From: Niveispirillum sp048066115
GTDB lineage: Bacteria; Pseudomonadota; Alphaproteobacteria; Azospirillales; Azospirillaceae
Direction: 5' to 3'
Assembly: GCF_048066115.1 (NCBI RefSeq)
Contig: NZ_JBLTYX010000018.1
Span: 1-64,000, forward strand
DNA length: 64,000 nucleotides
The position numbers and the translations under genes are program-made. The notes beneath the pieces were generated by a model. The model saw only the letters and a list, made by a program, of their open reading frames with translations. It made no database searches and was not told where the DNA came from. Shown in pieces: positions 8,115 through 19,326 of the stretch (position 1 is the first letter of the stretch; every line of letters starts with the position of its first letter).

Positions 8115-9053
8115 ATGGAAACACGGGCCAATTACACGGCTGTCGGTGCCTTCGTCCTGGCGCTGGCCACCGCCGCCTTCATCTTCGTCATCTGGCTGGC
8201 CAAGGTGCAGTTCGACAAGGCCATCCAGCCCTATTACATCATGGTCACCGGCACGGTGACCGGGCTGGTGGAAGGTGGCCCCGTGCGCTATCGCGGCGTC
8301 AATGTCGGCACCGTCACCGATATCCGCATCAATCCCGAGAATGTCGAGGAAGTGCGGCTGACCATCGAGGTACCGCAGGATACGCCGATCAAGACCGACG
8401 CCATCGCGTCCCTGGAGCCGGTGGGCGTGACCGGTGGTGTGTATGTCGAGATCGCCGGCGGCAGCCGGGAGGCACCGCTGCTGCGCGAGAAGGTCAGCGG
8501 CATCCCGGTGATCCCCTCGCGCCCCAGCTCCATCGCCGCCGTGCTGTCCAAGGCGCCGGAGGTGCTGGAGAACCTGATGCAGATCTCCCAGCGCCTGACC
8601 CTGCTGCTGAATGACGACAACCAGAAATCCATCGGCACCCTGCTGGCCAATCTGGCGCTGGCGTCGGGCAATGCCAATGAGACCATGCGCAATTCCAACC
8701 TGCTGATCGCCGACCTGCGCAAACAGGTGGATGTGCTGGGCCGGCAGGCGGAGGTGCTGATGATCACCACCAACGACACGGTGGGCAAGGTCGGCCGCGA
8801 TGCCAGCGTGATCTCCGCCGAACTGGCCAAGACCACCAAGGAAATCAACAAGCTGTCGGCATCGCTGGCGGGCATGATCGAGGAGAATCGCGAGCCCATC
8901 CGCGATTTCACCGCCACCGGCCTCTATGACCTGTCCCAGCTTCTGATCCATCTCCAGGATTTGACCAGCAATCTCAGCCGCGTGTCGCGCCGGCTGGAGC
9001 GCGACCCGACCGACCTGCTGTTCGGCGGCAATAGCGGAGTGAAAGCGGAATGA
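8115..9053 (+). CDS. mlaD: MCE-domain lipid-binding protein, MlaD type
   Basis: A 312-residue protein with one N-terminal membrane anchor (residues about 9-30) and a single MCE domain at about 38-115, containing the expected VRYRGVNVGTVTDIRI motif. A long helical tail follows, rich in Asn, Thr and Leu, without further MCE copies. MlaD forms a hexameric lipid channel in the periplasm attached to MlaE. The 3' end overlaps the lipoprotein gene by four bases. The tail is longer than in E. coli MlaD, as is usual in alphaproteobacteria. Confidence 0.9.
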   Translation: METRANYTAVGAFVLALATAAFIFVIWLAKVQFDKAIQPYYIMVTGTVTGLVEGGPVRYRGVNVGTVTDIRINPENVEEVRLTIEVPQDTPIKTDAIASLEPVGVTGGVYVEIAGGSREAPLLREKVSGIPVIPSRPSSIAAVLSKAPEVLENLMQISQRLTLLLNDDNQKSIGTLLANLALASGNANETMRNSNLLIADLRKQVDVLGRQAEVLMITTNDTVGKVGRDASVISAELAKTTKEINKLSASLAGMIEENREPIRDFTATGLYDLSQLLIHLQDLTSNLSRVSRRLERDPTDLLFGGNSGVKAE

Positions 9054-9745
9054 CCTCGCCCAAGCCCCTGAACCGCCGCGCCCTGCTGGCGCTGGCCGCC
9101 ACGGCACCGCTGGCGGCTTCCTGCACGCCGGCCCAGCTGCTGACCGGCGGCAAGGCGCAGAAGGTCTATGTGCTGACCCCGGCACGGGAATTCACCGCCG
9201 GCCTGTCGCGCGCACCGTGGCAGCTGCTGGTGGAAACGCCGCTGGCCAATTCCGCCGTCGACACGCCGCGCATCATGCTGGGCGAGACGTCCAACCGCAT
9301 GACCTATTTCTCCGGCGCCAGCTGGGCCGATACCGGCCCGGACATGATGCAGACCCTGCTGGTGGAAAGCTTCGAGAACAGCCGCCGCATCGTGGCGGTG
9401 GGCGTGGAGCGGTCGGGCCTACGCGCCGATTTCATTCTGAAGACCGACCTGCGCGACTTCCACGCCAATTACAAGGGCCACGATCCCAGCAATACCGCCC
9501 CGGAGGCCACCGTGCGCATCAATGCCAAGCTGGTGCGCCTGCCCCGGCGCAACATCGTGGCCGGCGACACGTTCGAGGCGACGGTGCGCGCCAGCAGCCC
9601 CCTGCTGGACGACATCATCCGCGCCTTCGACCAGGCGACGGGGGCCGTGCTGCGGCGTATCGTCGAATGGACCTTGCAGCAGGGAATGGCCAATACCGAG
9701 GCCTATCCGCTGGCCTGGATCGCCGAACCGGCCGCCTTCCGTTGA
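9050..9745 (+). CDS. ABC-type transport auxiliary lipoprotein (PqiC/DUF330-like)
   Basis: The 231-residue protein has a twin-Arg-flavoured N-terminus (NRRALLALAATAPLAASC) with a lipobox LAASC, so Cys24 is the likely lipidated residue. The body matches auxiliary lipoproteins linked to MCE transporters: an early VYVLTPA strand and the DIIRAFDQATGAVLRRIVEW helix near the C-terminus. Such lipoproteins (PqiC in E. coli) sit in the outer membrane and receive the MCE tunnel. Its start overlaps mlaD by four bases, which supports a single complex. Confidence 0.85.
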   Translation: MTSPKPLNRRALLALAATAPLAASCTPAQLLTGGKAQKVYVLTPAREFTAGLSRAPWQLLVETPLANSAVDTPRIMLGETSNRMTYFSGASWADTGPDMMQTLLVESFENSRRIVAVGVERSGLRADFILKTDLRDFHANYKGHDPSNTAPEATVRINAKLVRLPRRNIVAGDTFEATVRASSPLLDDIIRAFDQATGAVLRRIVEWTLQQGMANTEAYPLAWIAEPAAFR

Positions 9746-9760
9746 TCGGGGACTGAGCGC

Positions 9761-10738
9761 TTGACCCGTTTTCCGCTGATTTCCGCCCTGGCGCTGTCGC
9801 TGGCAGCCTTTCCGTCCGCAGCCCAGGCGCCGGCCAAGGTGCCGGTGCCCAAGAACCTGGTCGTGGCCAGCGGCGTGGTCACGGGCCTGTACTATCCCGT
9901 GGCGGGGGCCATCTGCCGGCTGGTCAACCAGGACCGCCCGCGCCACGGGTTCCGTTGCCTGGTGGAGGCGACGGAGGGGCCGGTGCAGAACCTGACGGCG
10001 CTGCGCGCCGGAGAGGTCGATCTGGCCCTGGTGCAGTCCGACTGGCAGGGGGCGGCGTTCCGGGGCGAGGGGCGCTTTGCCGGTCCCGGCGCCTTCAAGG
10101 ATCTGCGCGCCGTGGCCACGCTGCATGCGGAGACGGTGACCCTGCTGGTGCGGCCCGATGCGGAGATCGACAATCTGGCGGCGCTGAAGGGCAAGCGGGT
10201 CAATCTGGGCCCGCGCGGGTCGGCGTTGCGCAACCTGTCCGACACGGTGATGGATGCGGCGGGTGTGCGCCTGAACGATGATGCCGACATGGCGCCCGAT
10301 GCGGCCTTGGCGGCCCTGTGCGCCGGGCAGTTGGATGCCGCCTTCTTCGCCGTCGGCCATCCCAACGCCAGCGTGCAGCAGGCGACCTCCACCTGCGGAG
10401 CCGTGCCGCTGGCCATCACCGGCGCCGGCATCGACAAGCTGCTGACCGGGCGCAAGGACCTGACCCGGGCCACGATTCCCGGCAATCTCTATCCCGGCAT
10501 CCAGGACGAGGTGGCAACCATCGGTGTGGCCGCCACCCTGGTCACCCGCGCCGATGTGCCCGATGCGGCCATCGCCGAAGTGGCGCGGGTTCTGCTGGAA
10601 CAGCGGCCGGATCTGGCGGGACAGCACCCGGTGTTCAATACGGTGCCCGTTGACGGCATGGCCGATCGGGCGCGGACGGCGCCCTTGCACCCGGCCGCGG
10701 CGAGTGCTTTCGCAGCGACAGGCCCGGCGAAGCCCTGA
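9761..10738 (+). CDS. TAXI-family TRAP-type solute-binding protein
   Basis: The 325-residue protein has a signal peptide (FPLISALALSLAAFPSAAQA) and the hallmark start of the TAXI binding proteins, LVVASGVVTGLYYPVAGAIC, followed by an EATEGPVQNLTALRAGEVDLALVQSDW segment whose pattern is typical of the family. TAXI proteins normally deliver carboxylates such as glutamate or oxoglutarate to a fused TRAP permease. No TRAP membrane subunit is encoded in this window. The gene begins, with a TTG codon, 15 bases after the lipoprotein stop, so it looks like the fifth gene of the Mla operon, where a soluble lipid carrier such as MlaC would be expected. Function in lipid transport is speculation. Confidence 0.83.
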   Translation: MTRFPLISALALSLAAFPSAAQAPAKVPVPKNLVVASGVVTGLYYPVAGAICRLVNQDRPRHGFRCLVEATEGPVQNLTALRAGEVDLALVQSDWQGAAFRGEGRFAGPGAFKDLRAVATLHAETVTLLVRPDAEIDNLAALKGKRVNLGPRGSALRNLSDTVMDAAGVRLNDDADMAPDAALAALCAGQLDAAFFAVGHPNASVQQATSTCGAVPLAITGAGIDKLLTGRKDLTRATIPGNLYPGIQDEVATIGVAATLVTRADVPDAAIAEVARVLLEQRPDLAGQHPVFNTVPVDGMADRARTAPLHPAAASAFAATGPAKP

Positions 10739-11005
10739 TCCAACGATTCGTTGAAACGTGCCATGCATGCGTATGCCGCACCCGAACGGCGCAGCCCATG
10801 AAAGGCGTCGTCCTATCCTTCCGGATGGTGGTGTTGCGCCGCTCTGCGTGGCACGAGTGGATTGTTTCGGTTTGTTCTTGTTTTTGGCGTTCGCAATTGG
10901 CACCGCCTTGCACTAAATGTTAAAGAAACAGGAACGACGCTTAAAGCCGGGTTTCTTTCCGGCTCCATGTTCGTCCGGTCGTCCCAGGGAGGGTTTGTCC
11001 ACCCC

Positions 11006-12112
11006 ATGTCCGACAAGTTGACCCAGCAGGATGTTCAGCGTCTGCTGACCGATCCGTCGCCCAATACCCGTGCCGACATGGCCGGGAAGGTTGCGCAGCA
11101 TTTCGCCGCGACCAGCCTGTCGGCGTCGGAGCGGGTCCTGGCGGAAGACATCGTGCGCATCATGGCGCGCGACGTGGCCACCCGTGTGCGCGCCGCCCTG
11201 GCCGACAGCCTGAAGACCAATTCCGGCATTCCCCGCGACATCGCCATGTCCATGGCGCGCGACGTGGAGGAAGTGTCCCTGCCCTTCATCGAGGTGTCGA
11301 CGGTCCTGACCGACGACGACCTGGTGGAGATCATCCGTTCCGGCTCATCCGACAAGCAGACGGCCGTGGCCAAGCGCGCCAATGTGACGGAAAGCGTGGC
11401 CGATGCCCTGGTGGAGCGTGGCAGCGAGAAGGCCGTGGCCGCCCTGATGTCGAACGATACGGCGGTGGTGGGCGAAAAGGCCATGACCAAGGCGCTGGAC
11501 CGGTTCCCCGACAGCGAGGCGGTGGCCGGCCCCATGGTCAACCGCGCCAAGCTGCCGGTGACGGTGGCCGAACGTCTCGTGGCGCTGGTGTCCGAACAGC
11601 TGCGCGAGCGGCTGGTGGCCAAGCATGAGCTGCCCAACGACATCGCCGCCGACATCGTCATCCAGAGCCGGGAAAAGGCCACCTATGGCCTGGTCGGCGG
11701 GGCGGGCGATGCCGATCTGGAGAAGCTGGTGGTGCAACTGCGCCGCAGCCACCGCCTGACGCCGTCGCTGCTGCTGCGGGCGCTGTGCATGGGCGACGTG
11801 CCCTTCTTCGAGATGGCGCTGGCCCAGCTGGGGCAGGTGCCGGTGACCAATGCGCGTTTACTGATCCATGATGCCGGCCGGCTGGGCCTGAAATCGCTGT
11901 TCGATCGCACGGGCCTGCCACCCAAGCTGTACCCGGCCCTGCGCATCGCGCTGGACGTGGCGAACGAGACGGATTTCGACGGGCTGGACCATGATCTGGA
12001 ACGCCATCGCCGCCGCATGCTGGAACGCATCCTGACCCAGTTCGAGGAACTGGCCAGTGACGATGTGGATTATCTGCTGACCAAGCTGAGCGATCTGACG
12101 GCTGCGGCTTGA
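11006..12112 (+). CDS. DUF2336 domain protein
   Basis: Starting at the ATG after AGGGAGGG gives 368 residues that open LTQQDVQRLL, the usual beginning of the alphaproteobacterial DUF2336 family. The protein is all-helical with HEAT-like repetition: several segments have the form VATRVRAALADSL, AVAKRANVTESVADAL, VSEQLRERLVAKHEL. There is no signal peptide, membrane span or recognised enzyme motif. DUF2336 proteins are cytosolic and of unknown function, sometimes associated with signalling. It is a single gene preceded by about 270 bases of non-coding sequence and followed by copy A of the four-hairpin element. Confidence 0.78.
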   Translation: MSDKLTQQDVQRLLTDPSPNTRADMAGKVAQHFAATSLSASERVLAEDIVRIMARDVATRVRAALADSLKTNSGIPRDIAMSMARDVEEVSLPFIEVSTVLTDDDLVEIIRSGSSDKQTAVAKRANVTESVADALVERGSEKAVAALMSNDTAVVGEKAMTKALDRFPDSEAVAGPMVNRAKLPVTVAERLVALVSEQLRERLVAKHELPNDIAADIVIQSREKATYGLVGGAGDADLEKLVVQLRRSHRLTPSLLLRALCMGDVPFFEMALAQLGQVPVTNARLLIHDAGRLGLKSLFDRTGLPPKLYPALRIALDVANETDFDGLDHDLERHRRRMLERILTQFEELASDDVDYLLTKLSDLTAAA

Positions 12113-12122
12113 GTTTTTTGTT

Positions 12123-12231
12123 CCCTAAGGCGCCGGGCGCCGCCATCCGGCGGCTTGGCTTACGCGCCCACGTGGGCGCGGGCCGGCAGTCGCCGGCCTC
12201 CAGCAGCATGAGACACTGGCTCATGCTGCTG
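12123..12231 (+). repeat. Four-hairpin intergenic element, copy A
   Basis: After a CCCTAAGG lead-in come four stems. Stem 1 is GCCGCC-ATCC-GGCGGC (12139-12154), then linker TTGGCTTA. Stem 2 is CGCGCCC-ACGT-GGGCGCG (12163-12180). Stem 3 is GGCCGGC-AGTC-GCCGGCC (12181-12198). Stem 4 is a perfect 12-bp stem, arms 12201-12212 and 12220-12231, with a 7-base loop. It lies between the convergent DUF2336 and PuuA-like genes. Confidence 0.85.
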
Positions 12232-12252
12232 GTGTGATCGACCCGATCTGTT

Positions 12253-13620
12253 TTATCCCCGCAGATACCATTCCCATTCCAGCGGCGTGACCCGCTGGTT
12301 GAACTTGGCGCGTTCGGCCCGCTTGGTGATGGCGTAGGTATCGACGAACGCCGCGCCCAGCCACTGGCGCAGCACGTCCGAGGACTGGAACAGGTCCAGC
12401 GCCTTGCCCCATTCGTCGGGCAGGCGGGGGGCGTCCACCGCCTCATAGGCATTGCCCGCCAAGGCCGGGCCGGGATCGATCTTGCCGTCCAGCCCATGCA
12501 GCAGCCCGGCCAGCATGCCGGCCAGCACCAGATACGGGTTCGCGTCGGCCCCGGCGATGCGGTATTCCACCCGCCGGCTATCCGGTCCGCCGGCGGGGAT
12601 GCGCAGCGGCGCGGTGCGGTTGTTCACGCCCCAGGCGATAACCGTGGGGGCATAGGAGCCGACCTGGAACCGGCGCCAACTGTTGGCACCCGGTGCGGCC
12701 AGGGCCATGCAGGCCGGCATGGTGGCCGCCATGCCGCCGATGGCATGGCGCAGCGCGTCGGAGCCTTCCGCCGCTTCGGCCGCGAAGATGTTGCGGCCAT
12801 CCTTGTCCAGCACGCTCATATGGATATGCATGCCGCTGCTGGCCTGGCCGGTATAGGGCTTGGCCATGAAGCTGGCCTCGTACCCGTGCTTGTGCGCCAC
12901 GCCGCGCACGGTACGCTTGAACAGCACGGCATCGTCGGCGGCGCGGAGCGCGTCCGGGCGGTGGGCCAGCGTAATCTCGTACTGGCCGGGCCCATACTCG
13001 GCGATGGCGGTGCCGGCGGGGATGCCCTGGGCCTGGGCGGCGGCGGTGATCTCGTCCATCACCTCCTCGAACTCCTCCAGCTCCGTCAGGCCATAGACCT
13101 GGGTACGGTTCTGGGGCAGGCCGCTATGCTTGGACACGGGCGGGGAGGGTGGGGCGTCGAAGGCGCGGTCACGGTCGAACAGGTAGAATTCCAGCTCGAT
13201 CGCCACCATCGGCGTCAGGCCGCGCTGTGCCAGCTCCGTTACCAGATTTTCCACCAGGGCCCGGGGGGCATAGGGGAAGGGGGAGCCGTCGCCATCGTGC
13301 ATGGACAGCATCACCTGGCCCAGCGGCTTGGCGGCCCAGGGCACGGGTGCCAGCGTGCCGGTGACGGGACGGCAGATGCGGTCGGGCACGCCCATCTCCA
13401 CGGACATGCCCGTCTCCTCCACCGTGTCGCCGGTGATGTCGACGGCGAAGGTGCAGCCGGGGAAGGCCACGCCGTCCTTCCACACCTTGGTCAGCTCATT
13501 GATGGGCACGCGTTTGCCCCGGAACACCCCGCACAGATCGGGCAGCAGCACATCCACGGCCGTCACGGCCGGGTGCTGCTGCCGGAAAGTCTCGATCTCG
13601 CGAAGCAAATCCTGGGTCAT
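12253..13620 (-). CDS. Glutamine synthetase family protein, gamma-glutamylputrescine synthetase (PuuA)-like
   Basis: The 455-residue protein is a complete member of the glutamine synthetase superfamily. An N-terminal beta-grasp part contains VDVLLPDLCGVFRGKRVP. The catalytic domain has IELEFYLFD (metal-binding glutamates) near 140-150, an EYGPGQYEI segment, SGMHIHMSVLD and the ATP/substrate motif NNRTAPLRIP. The length and the LCGVFRGKRVP start fit ligases that glutamylate putrescine or other amines rather than the nitrogen-assimilating GlnA, which has a different C-terminus and an adenylylation loop. An aldehyde dehydrogenase able to serve the same pathway lies 5.7 kb away. Amine specificity is inferred. 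Confidence 0.82.
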   Translation of the reverse strand: MTQDLLREIETFRQQHPAVTAVDVLLPDLCGVFRGKRVPINELTKVWKDGVAFPGCTFAVDITGDTVEETGMSVEMGVPDRICRPVTGTLAPVPWAAKPLGQVMLSMHDGDGSPFPYAPRALVENLVTELAQRGLTPMVAIELEFYLFDRDRAFDAPPSPPVSKHSGLPQNRTQVYGLTELEEFEEVMDEITAAAQAQGIPAGTAIAEYGPGQYEITLAHRPDALRAADDAVLFKRTVRGVAHKHGYEASFMAKPYTGQASSGMHIHMSVLDKDGRNIFAAEAAEGSDALRHAIGGMAATMPACMALAAPGANSWRRFQVGSYAPTVIAWGVNNRTAPLRIPAGGPDSRRVEYRIAGADANPYLVLAGMLAGLLHGLDGKIDPGPALAGNAYEAVDAPRLPDEWGKALDLFQSSDVLRQWLGAAFVDTYAITKRAERAKFNQRVTPLEWEWYLRG

Positions 13621-13808
13621 TCGGAGGCTTGGTCCTATGGTCGTGACAAGGCACGCATGGCAACAGGGGGCGGGGACGCTGTCAAGCCGGCTGGCTCGCC
13701 GGACTGGTCTGAAACAATTGAATCCGCGCGGTCCGGCGGCACCGCTTGCCGGCCCCGGCCCTTGCGCGCATAGAATATCACGCAGGGAAACGGGGTGATG
13801 ACAGGGCC

Positions 13809-16147
<2,339 letters not shown>

Positions 16148-16151
<4 letters not shown>

Positions 16152-16540
16152 ACCCGTTGCGTGATGGCGCCCGCCTGCGGGTGCTGCTGGCCGAGGATAA
16201 CGCGTTCGAGGCGCGGCTGATCCAGGGCGTATTGCGCCAGCTGGGCGTTGGCATGGTCGCCCATCACCGTGATGGCGCCGGTGCCATGAGTGCCGTGACG
16301 GCGGACATGACACCCTTCGACCTGGTGATCTCCGACTGGAACATGCCGAACGGCACGGGGCTGGACCTGCTGCGCCATGTGCGGGACGTGTGGAAACACA
16401 CACCCTTCCTGATGCTGACGGCCCATGCCACCGTTGACTTTGTCAAGGCGGCGAAGGCCAATGCCGTGGATGCCTATCTGGTCAAACCCTTCGCCCCCCG
16501 TGATCTGGCGGGCCGGATCACCCAGCTGCTCAGTGCTTGA
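16148..16540 (+). CDS. Single-domain response regulator (CheY-like), first of two
   Basis: A 130-residue stand-alone receiver: acidic pocket LLAEDNAFEARL, phosphorylation site Asp63 in VISDWNMPNGTG, Thr in LMLTAHAT and Lys in LVKPFAP. There is no output domain. The ATG overlaps the kinase stop, so it is translated with the kinase and is the expected acceptor from its HPt domain. The next gene is a paralogue. Confidence 0.9.
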
Positions 16541-16552
16541 AAAGACCCATCC

Positions 16553-16960
16553 ATGCTGACCCAGAACCATATTCCCGGCTTCGAGAAGCTCACTGTCCTG
16601 CTGGTGGAGGATAATGCCTTCGCCCAGCGTCTGGCGCGGCAGGTGCTGGTGCAACTGGGGGTGCAGAACATCCATATCGTTGCCGACGGCAAGGCGGCGA
16701 TCGAGGCGCTGGAGGAGACGGAGCTGCGATACGACCTGATCATCTCCGACTGGAACATGCCCAATGTCACGGGGCTTGAACTACTCCAGCATGTGCGCAA
16801 GACCTGGGAGAACATGCCGTTCCTGATGCTGACCGGCAACCAGACCGTGGATTTCGTGCAGGCGGCGCGGGCCAACAAGGTCGATGCCTACATCATCAAG
16901 CCCTTCTCGCCGCAGCAGCTGCGCCAGAAGATATGTGCCATATTCAACATCAAGGGCTGA
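16553..16960 (+). CDS. Single-domain response regulator (CheY-like), second of two
   Basis: A 135-residue receiver closely related to the preceding one, sharing ISDWNMPN, the TVDFVxAAxAN helix and the KPF loop. Phospho-site Asp66, switch Thr in LMLTGNQT and Lys in IIKPFSP are intact. It begins 12 bases after the first receiver. With the kinase it forms a three-gene unit without a DNA-binding output, so output is probably by protein contact or by phosphate-sink behaviour. Confidence 0.9.
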   Translation: MLTQNHIPGFEKLTVLLVEDNAFAQRLARQVLVQLGVQNIHIVADGKAAIEALEETELRYDLIISDWNMPNVTGLELLQHVRKTWENMPFLMLTGNQTVDFVQAARANKVDAYIIKPFSPQQLRQKICAIFNIKG

Positions 16961-17005
16961 AGCCCACCCGTCCCTTCCGGGCCGGGCCATGCAGGGGAGG
17001 GTTCG

Positions 17006-17803
17006 ATGCACAGGCAGGAACGTATCATCATGGGCGCGCTGCTGGCCGTGCTGGCGGGCACCGCGACGTCTGCCGGCGCGCTGGAGCTTGCCGGGCTGAA
17101 CCAGCGCAACGAATTGCTGCTGTTCTCCGATAAGGCACCGGGCACGGTGAAGACCGTCCCGGTCACGGGTGTGAAGGGCAAACTGTTGGGCCTGGATGTG
17201 CGGCCGGCCAATGGCAAACTCTATGCCCTGGCCACGGATAACAGCCTCTACACCATCGATATCGCCACGGGCGTGGCCACGCCGGCGGCCAAGCTGTCGG
17301 TGCCGCTGGCCGCCATCGACCATGTGGTGGTGGATTTCAATCCCCAGGCCGACCGGCTGCGCGTGATGGGGTCGGACGGGCAGAACCTGCGGGTCAATGT
17401 CGATACCGGCGTGGCGGCGGTGGACAAGCCGCTGGCCTATCACGCCAATGACAAGGTGAATGCCGGCAAGAAGCCCGCCATCTATGCCGGCGCCTATATC
17501 AATTCCTATGCCGGGGCCACGCAGACGCAGCTGTTCGACGTGGATAGCGGTGTGGGCGCCTATATCTCCCAGGACCCGCCAAATGACGGGGTGCTGCGCA
17601 CCGTGGGGCCGCTGGGCGTGCCGGCGGGCACGATCGTGGAAGGGATCGACATCTTCACCGACAGTGCCGACGAATATCACGGCCGCGCCGTTGCCGGCGG
17701 CGTGCTCTATGACCTGGACGTGCAGCGCGGCACGCTGAAGAAGCGGGGCCGCATCGGTGCCGGTGACGCGGTCATCGACATCGCAATCCTGGACAAGCGC
17801 TGA
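17006..17803 (+). CDS. DUF4394 secreted protein
   Basis: The 265-residue protein has a signal peptide (IIMGALLAVLAGTATSAGA) and the DUF4394 pattern throughout: LAGLNQRNELLLFS, LLGLDVRPANGKLYAL, YTIDIATGVAT, VDFNPQADRLRVMGSDGQNLRVN and a late YAGAYINSYAGA. The repeated strands suggest a beta-propeller-like fold. Family function is not known. A cupredoxin gene starts 19 bases downstream, so an exported redox or copper-related unit is possible. ATG with a GGAGGG ribosome site. Confidence 0.83.
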   Translation: MHRQERIIMGALLAVLAGTATSAGALELAGLNQRNELLLFSDKAPGTVKTVPVTGVKGKLLGLDVRPANGKLYALATDNSLYTIDIATGVATPAAKLSVPLAAIDHVVVDFNPQADRLRVMGSDGQNLRVNVDTGVAAVDKPLAYHANDKVNAGKKPAIYAGAYINSYAGATQTQLFDVDSGVGAYISQDPPNDGVLRTVGPLGVPAGTIVEGIDIFTDSADEYHGRAVAGGVLYDLDVQRGTLKKRGRIGAGDAVIDIAILDKR

Positions 17804-17822
17804 ACCGGCGGAGGGGAAGGCG

Positions 17823-18164
17823 ATGGCCACTGATCTCCGTGAACGTGCAGGGGCCTTGGCACCCCTGGCCGCCCTGCTGTTCCTGGCCGGGTCGGCGGGT
17901 GCGGTCGATCCGCCCAGCATCACCCAACAGGGTATCGCCTTCACCCCGCGCGCCGTAACTATCAAGGTCGGCCAGCAGGTACTGTTCCGTAACGAGGACC
18001 CGTTCGGCCACAATGTCTATTCGCCGAACATGGAGAGCATCTTCGATATCGGCTTGCAGGAGCCGGGGACGGAGACCCCGGTGACTTTTAGCGTGGCTGG
18101 CGAAATCACCATCCAGTGCCGTATCCATCCCAAGATGCGGGCCAAGGTAACGGTCGTGCCGTGA
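17823..18164 (+). CDS. Cupredoxin (plastocyanin-like) domain protein
   Basis: Starting at the ATG after GGCGGAGGGGAAGGCG the product is 113 residues: a signal peptide ending about residue 27 (LLFLAGSAGAV) and one cupredoxin domain. The type 1 copper ligands are visible as His63 in FGHNVYS, Cys99, His102 and Met105 in QCRIHPKM. Proteins of this size act as small periplasmic electron carriers or copper-binding proteins. It is paired with the DUF4394 gene upstream and converges on an EamA gene four bases further on. Confidence 0.85.
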   Translation: MATDLRERAGALAPLAALLFLAGSAGAVDPPSITQQGIAFTPRAVTIKVGQQVLFRNEDPFGHNVYSPNMESIFDIGLQEPGTETPVTFSVAGEITIQCRIHPKMRAKVTVVP

Positions 18165-18167
18165 CCC

Positions 18168-19043
18168 TCACGCCACAGCCGGCTTCGGCCTGCGCGCCGG
18201 CAGGATGGTGATGACGATGCCGGCGAACAGCAGCGCCATGCCGGCGAGGCGTACCGGCCCGAACGTTTCTCCGAAGGCCAGATGCGCCGCGACCGTGCCG
18301 GTGACAGGCACCAGCAGGGAGAAAGGCGCCACCAGGCTGGCCTTGTATTCGCGCAGCAGCATGCCCCAGATGCCGAAGGCCACCAGGGTGGACAGGCAGA
18401 CGATGTAGAGCAGCGACAGGCCGGCGGTCCAGGAGAAGCCGGTCACGGCGGCCCAAACCCGGTCCGGCCCCTCCACCGCCAGTGACAGGGCGAAAACCGG
18501 CAGCGGCGGTACGGTGGACAGCCAGACCATCAGCGGGAAGGTCGGCGTGGGTGGCAGGCGGCGGGTCAGCACATTGCCCGTGGCCCAGCTTGCCGCCGCC
18601 AGCAGTGTCAGGATGAAGCCGACCCAGGTGACATCAAGCCCCACCGTGCTGGCCGTCACCACCAGGCCCAAGGCCGCCACACCGGCCCCGGCCAGCTGCT
18701 GCCCCCGCGGCCGTTCACCCAGCATCAGGGCCGCGATCAGCATGGTCAGGAAGGCCTGGCATTGCAGGACGATGGAGGCCAGGCCCGGCGCCATGCCCTG
18801 GTCCATGCCCATGAACAGGAAGACGTAATGGCCCATGAACAAGAAGGTGGAGACCAGCGCCAGCTGTTTGAACCCGATCCCCTTGGGCCGCGGCACGAAC
18901 AGCACCGGCAGGGCTGCCAGGGTGAAGCGCAATGCGGTCAGCAGGATGGGCGGAAAGCCGGTCAGGGCCAGCTTGATGATCACGAAATTGGCCCCCCAGA
19001 TCACGGCGACCAGAAAGGCGAGGGCGATATGGAGGGGACGCAT
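18168..19043 (-). CDS. EamA/DMT family transporter
   Basis: Starting at MRPLHIALAFLVAVIWGANFV gives 291 residues with ten hydrophobic spans in two EamA repeats; VIWGANFVIIKLAL and the second-half WVGFILTLLAAASWATGNVL are typical repeat openings. RhaT/YddG-like members export amino acids or metabolites. Upstream open frame is derived from repeat element B and is not coding. The gene is divergent from the aldehyde dehydrogenase, with element B in the shared region. Confidence 0.88.
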   Translation of the reverse strand: MRPLHIALAFLVAVIWGANFVIIKLALTGFPPILLTALRFTLAALPVLFVPRPKGIGFKQLALVSTFLFMGHYVFLFMGMDQGMAPGLASIVLQCQAFLTMLIAALMLGERPRGQQLAGAGVAALGLVVTASTVGLDVTWVGFILTLLAAASWATGNVLTRRLPPTPTFPLMVWLSTVPPLPVFALSLAVEGPDRVWAAVTGFSWTAGLSLLYIVCLSTLVAFGIWGMLLREYKASLVAPFSLLVPVTGTVAAHLAFGETFGPVRLAGMALLFAGIVITILPARRPKPAVA

Positions 19044-19138
19044 GGGATGTTCATCCGGCGGGGCGGCGATGGGAGCCTGATCGGAACATGGCAATATTGC
19101 TGACGCAATTGCCAACATGTGCTGATGACAATGCTGTT

Positions 19139-19245
19139 CCCTCAGGCGCCGGGCGCCGCCATCCGGCGGCTTGGCTTGCGCCGCACGCGCGGCGGGCCGG
19201 CAGTCGCCGGCCTGCAGGAGCATGAGTTCCCAACTTATGCTCCTG
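19139..19245 (+). repeat. Four-hairpin intergenic element, copy B
   Basis: Stem 1 GCCGCC-ATCC-GGCGGC (19155-19170), linker TTGGCTTG. Stem 2 is CGCCGC-ACGC-GCGGCG (19179-19194). Stem 3 is identical to copy A (19195-19212). Stem 4 has arms 19215-19226 and 19234-19245, 12 bp with one G-T wobble, and a 7-base loop. It sits between divergent genes, so it cannot simply be a terminator. Confidence 0.85.
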
Positions 19246-19326
19246 GGGGGTTGCCGCCATCGTTGCCGCCGGGCACTCTGGCACCCGACAGGCGGGCAGC
19301 GCCCGCATTACGGGAGAGCCCCTAGA

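Noticed and set aside
10898..10914. Sigma-54-like promoter TGGCAC...TTGCA upstream of the DUF2336 gene
   Set aside because: The spacing between the GG and GC elements is one base short of the strict 12-base distance, so it is probably chance.
12123..12231. Four-hairpin element as a simple transcription terminator
   Set aside because: No U-run follows, and copy B sits between divergent genes where no transcript should end.
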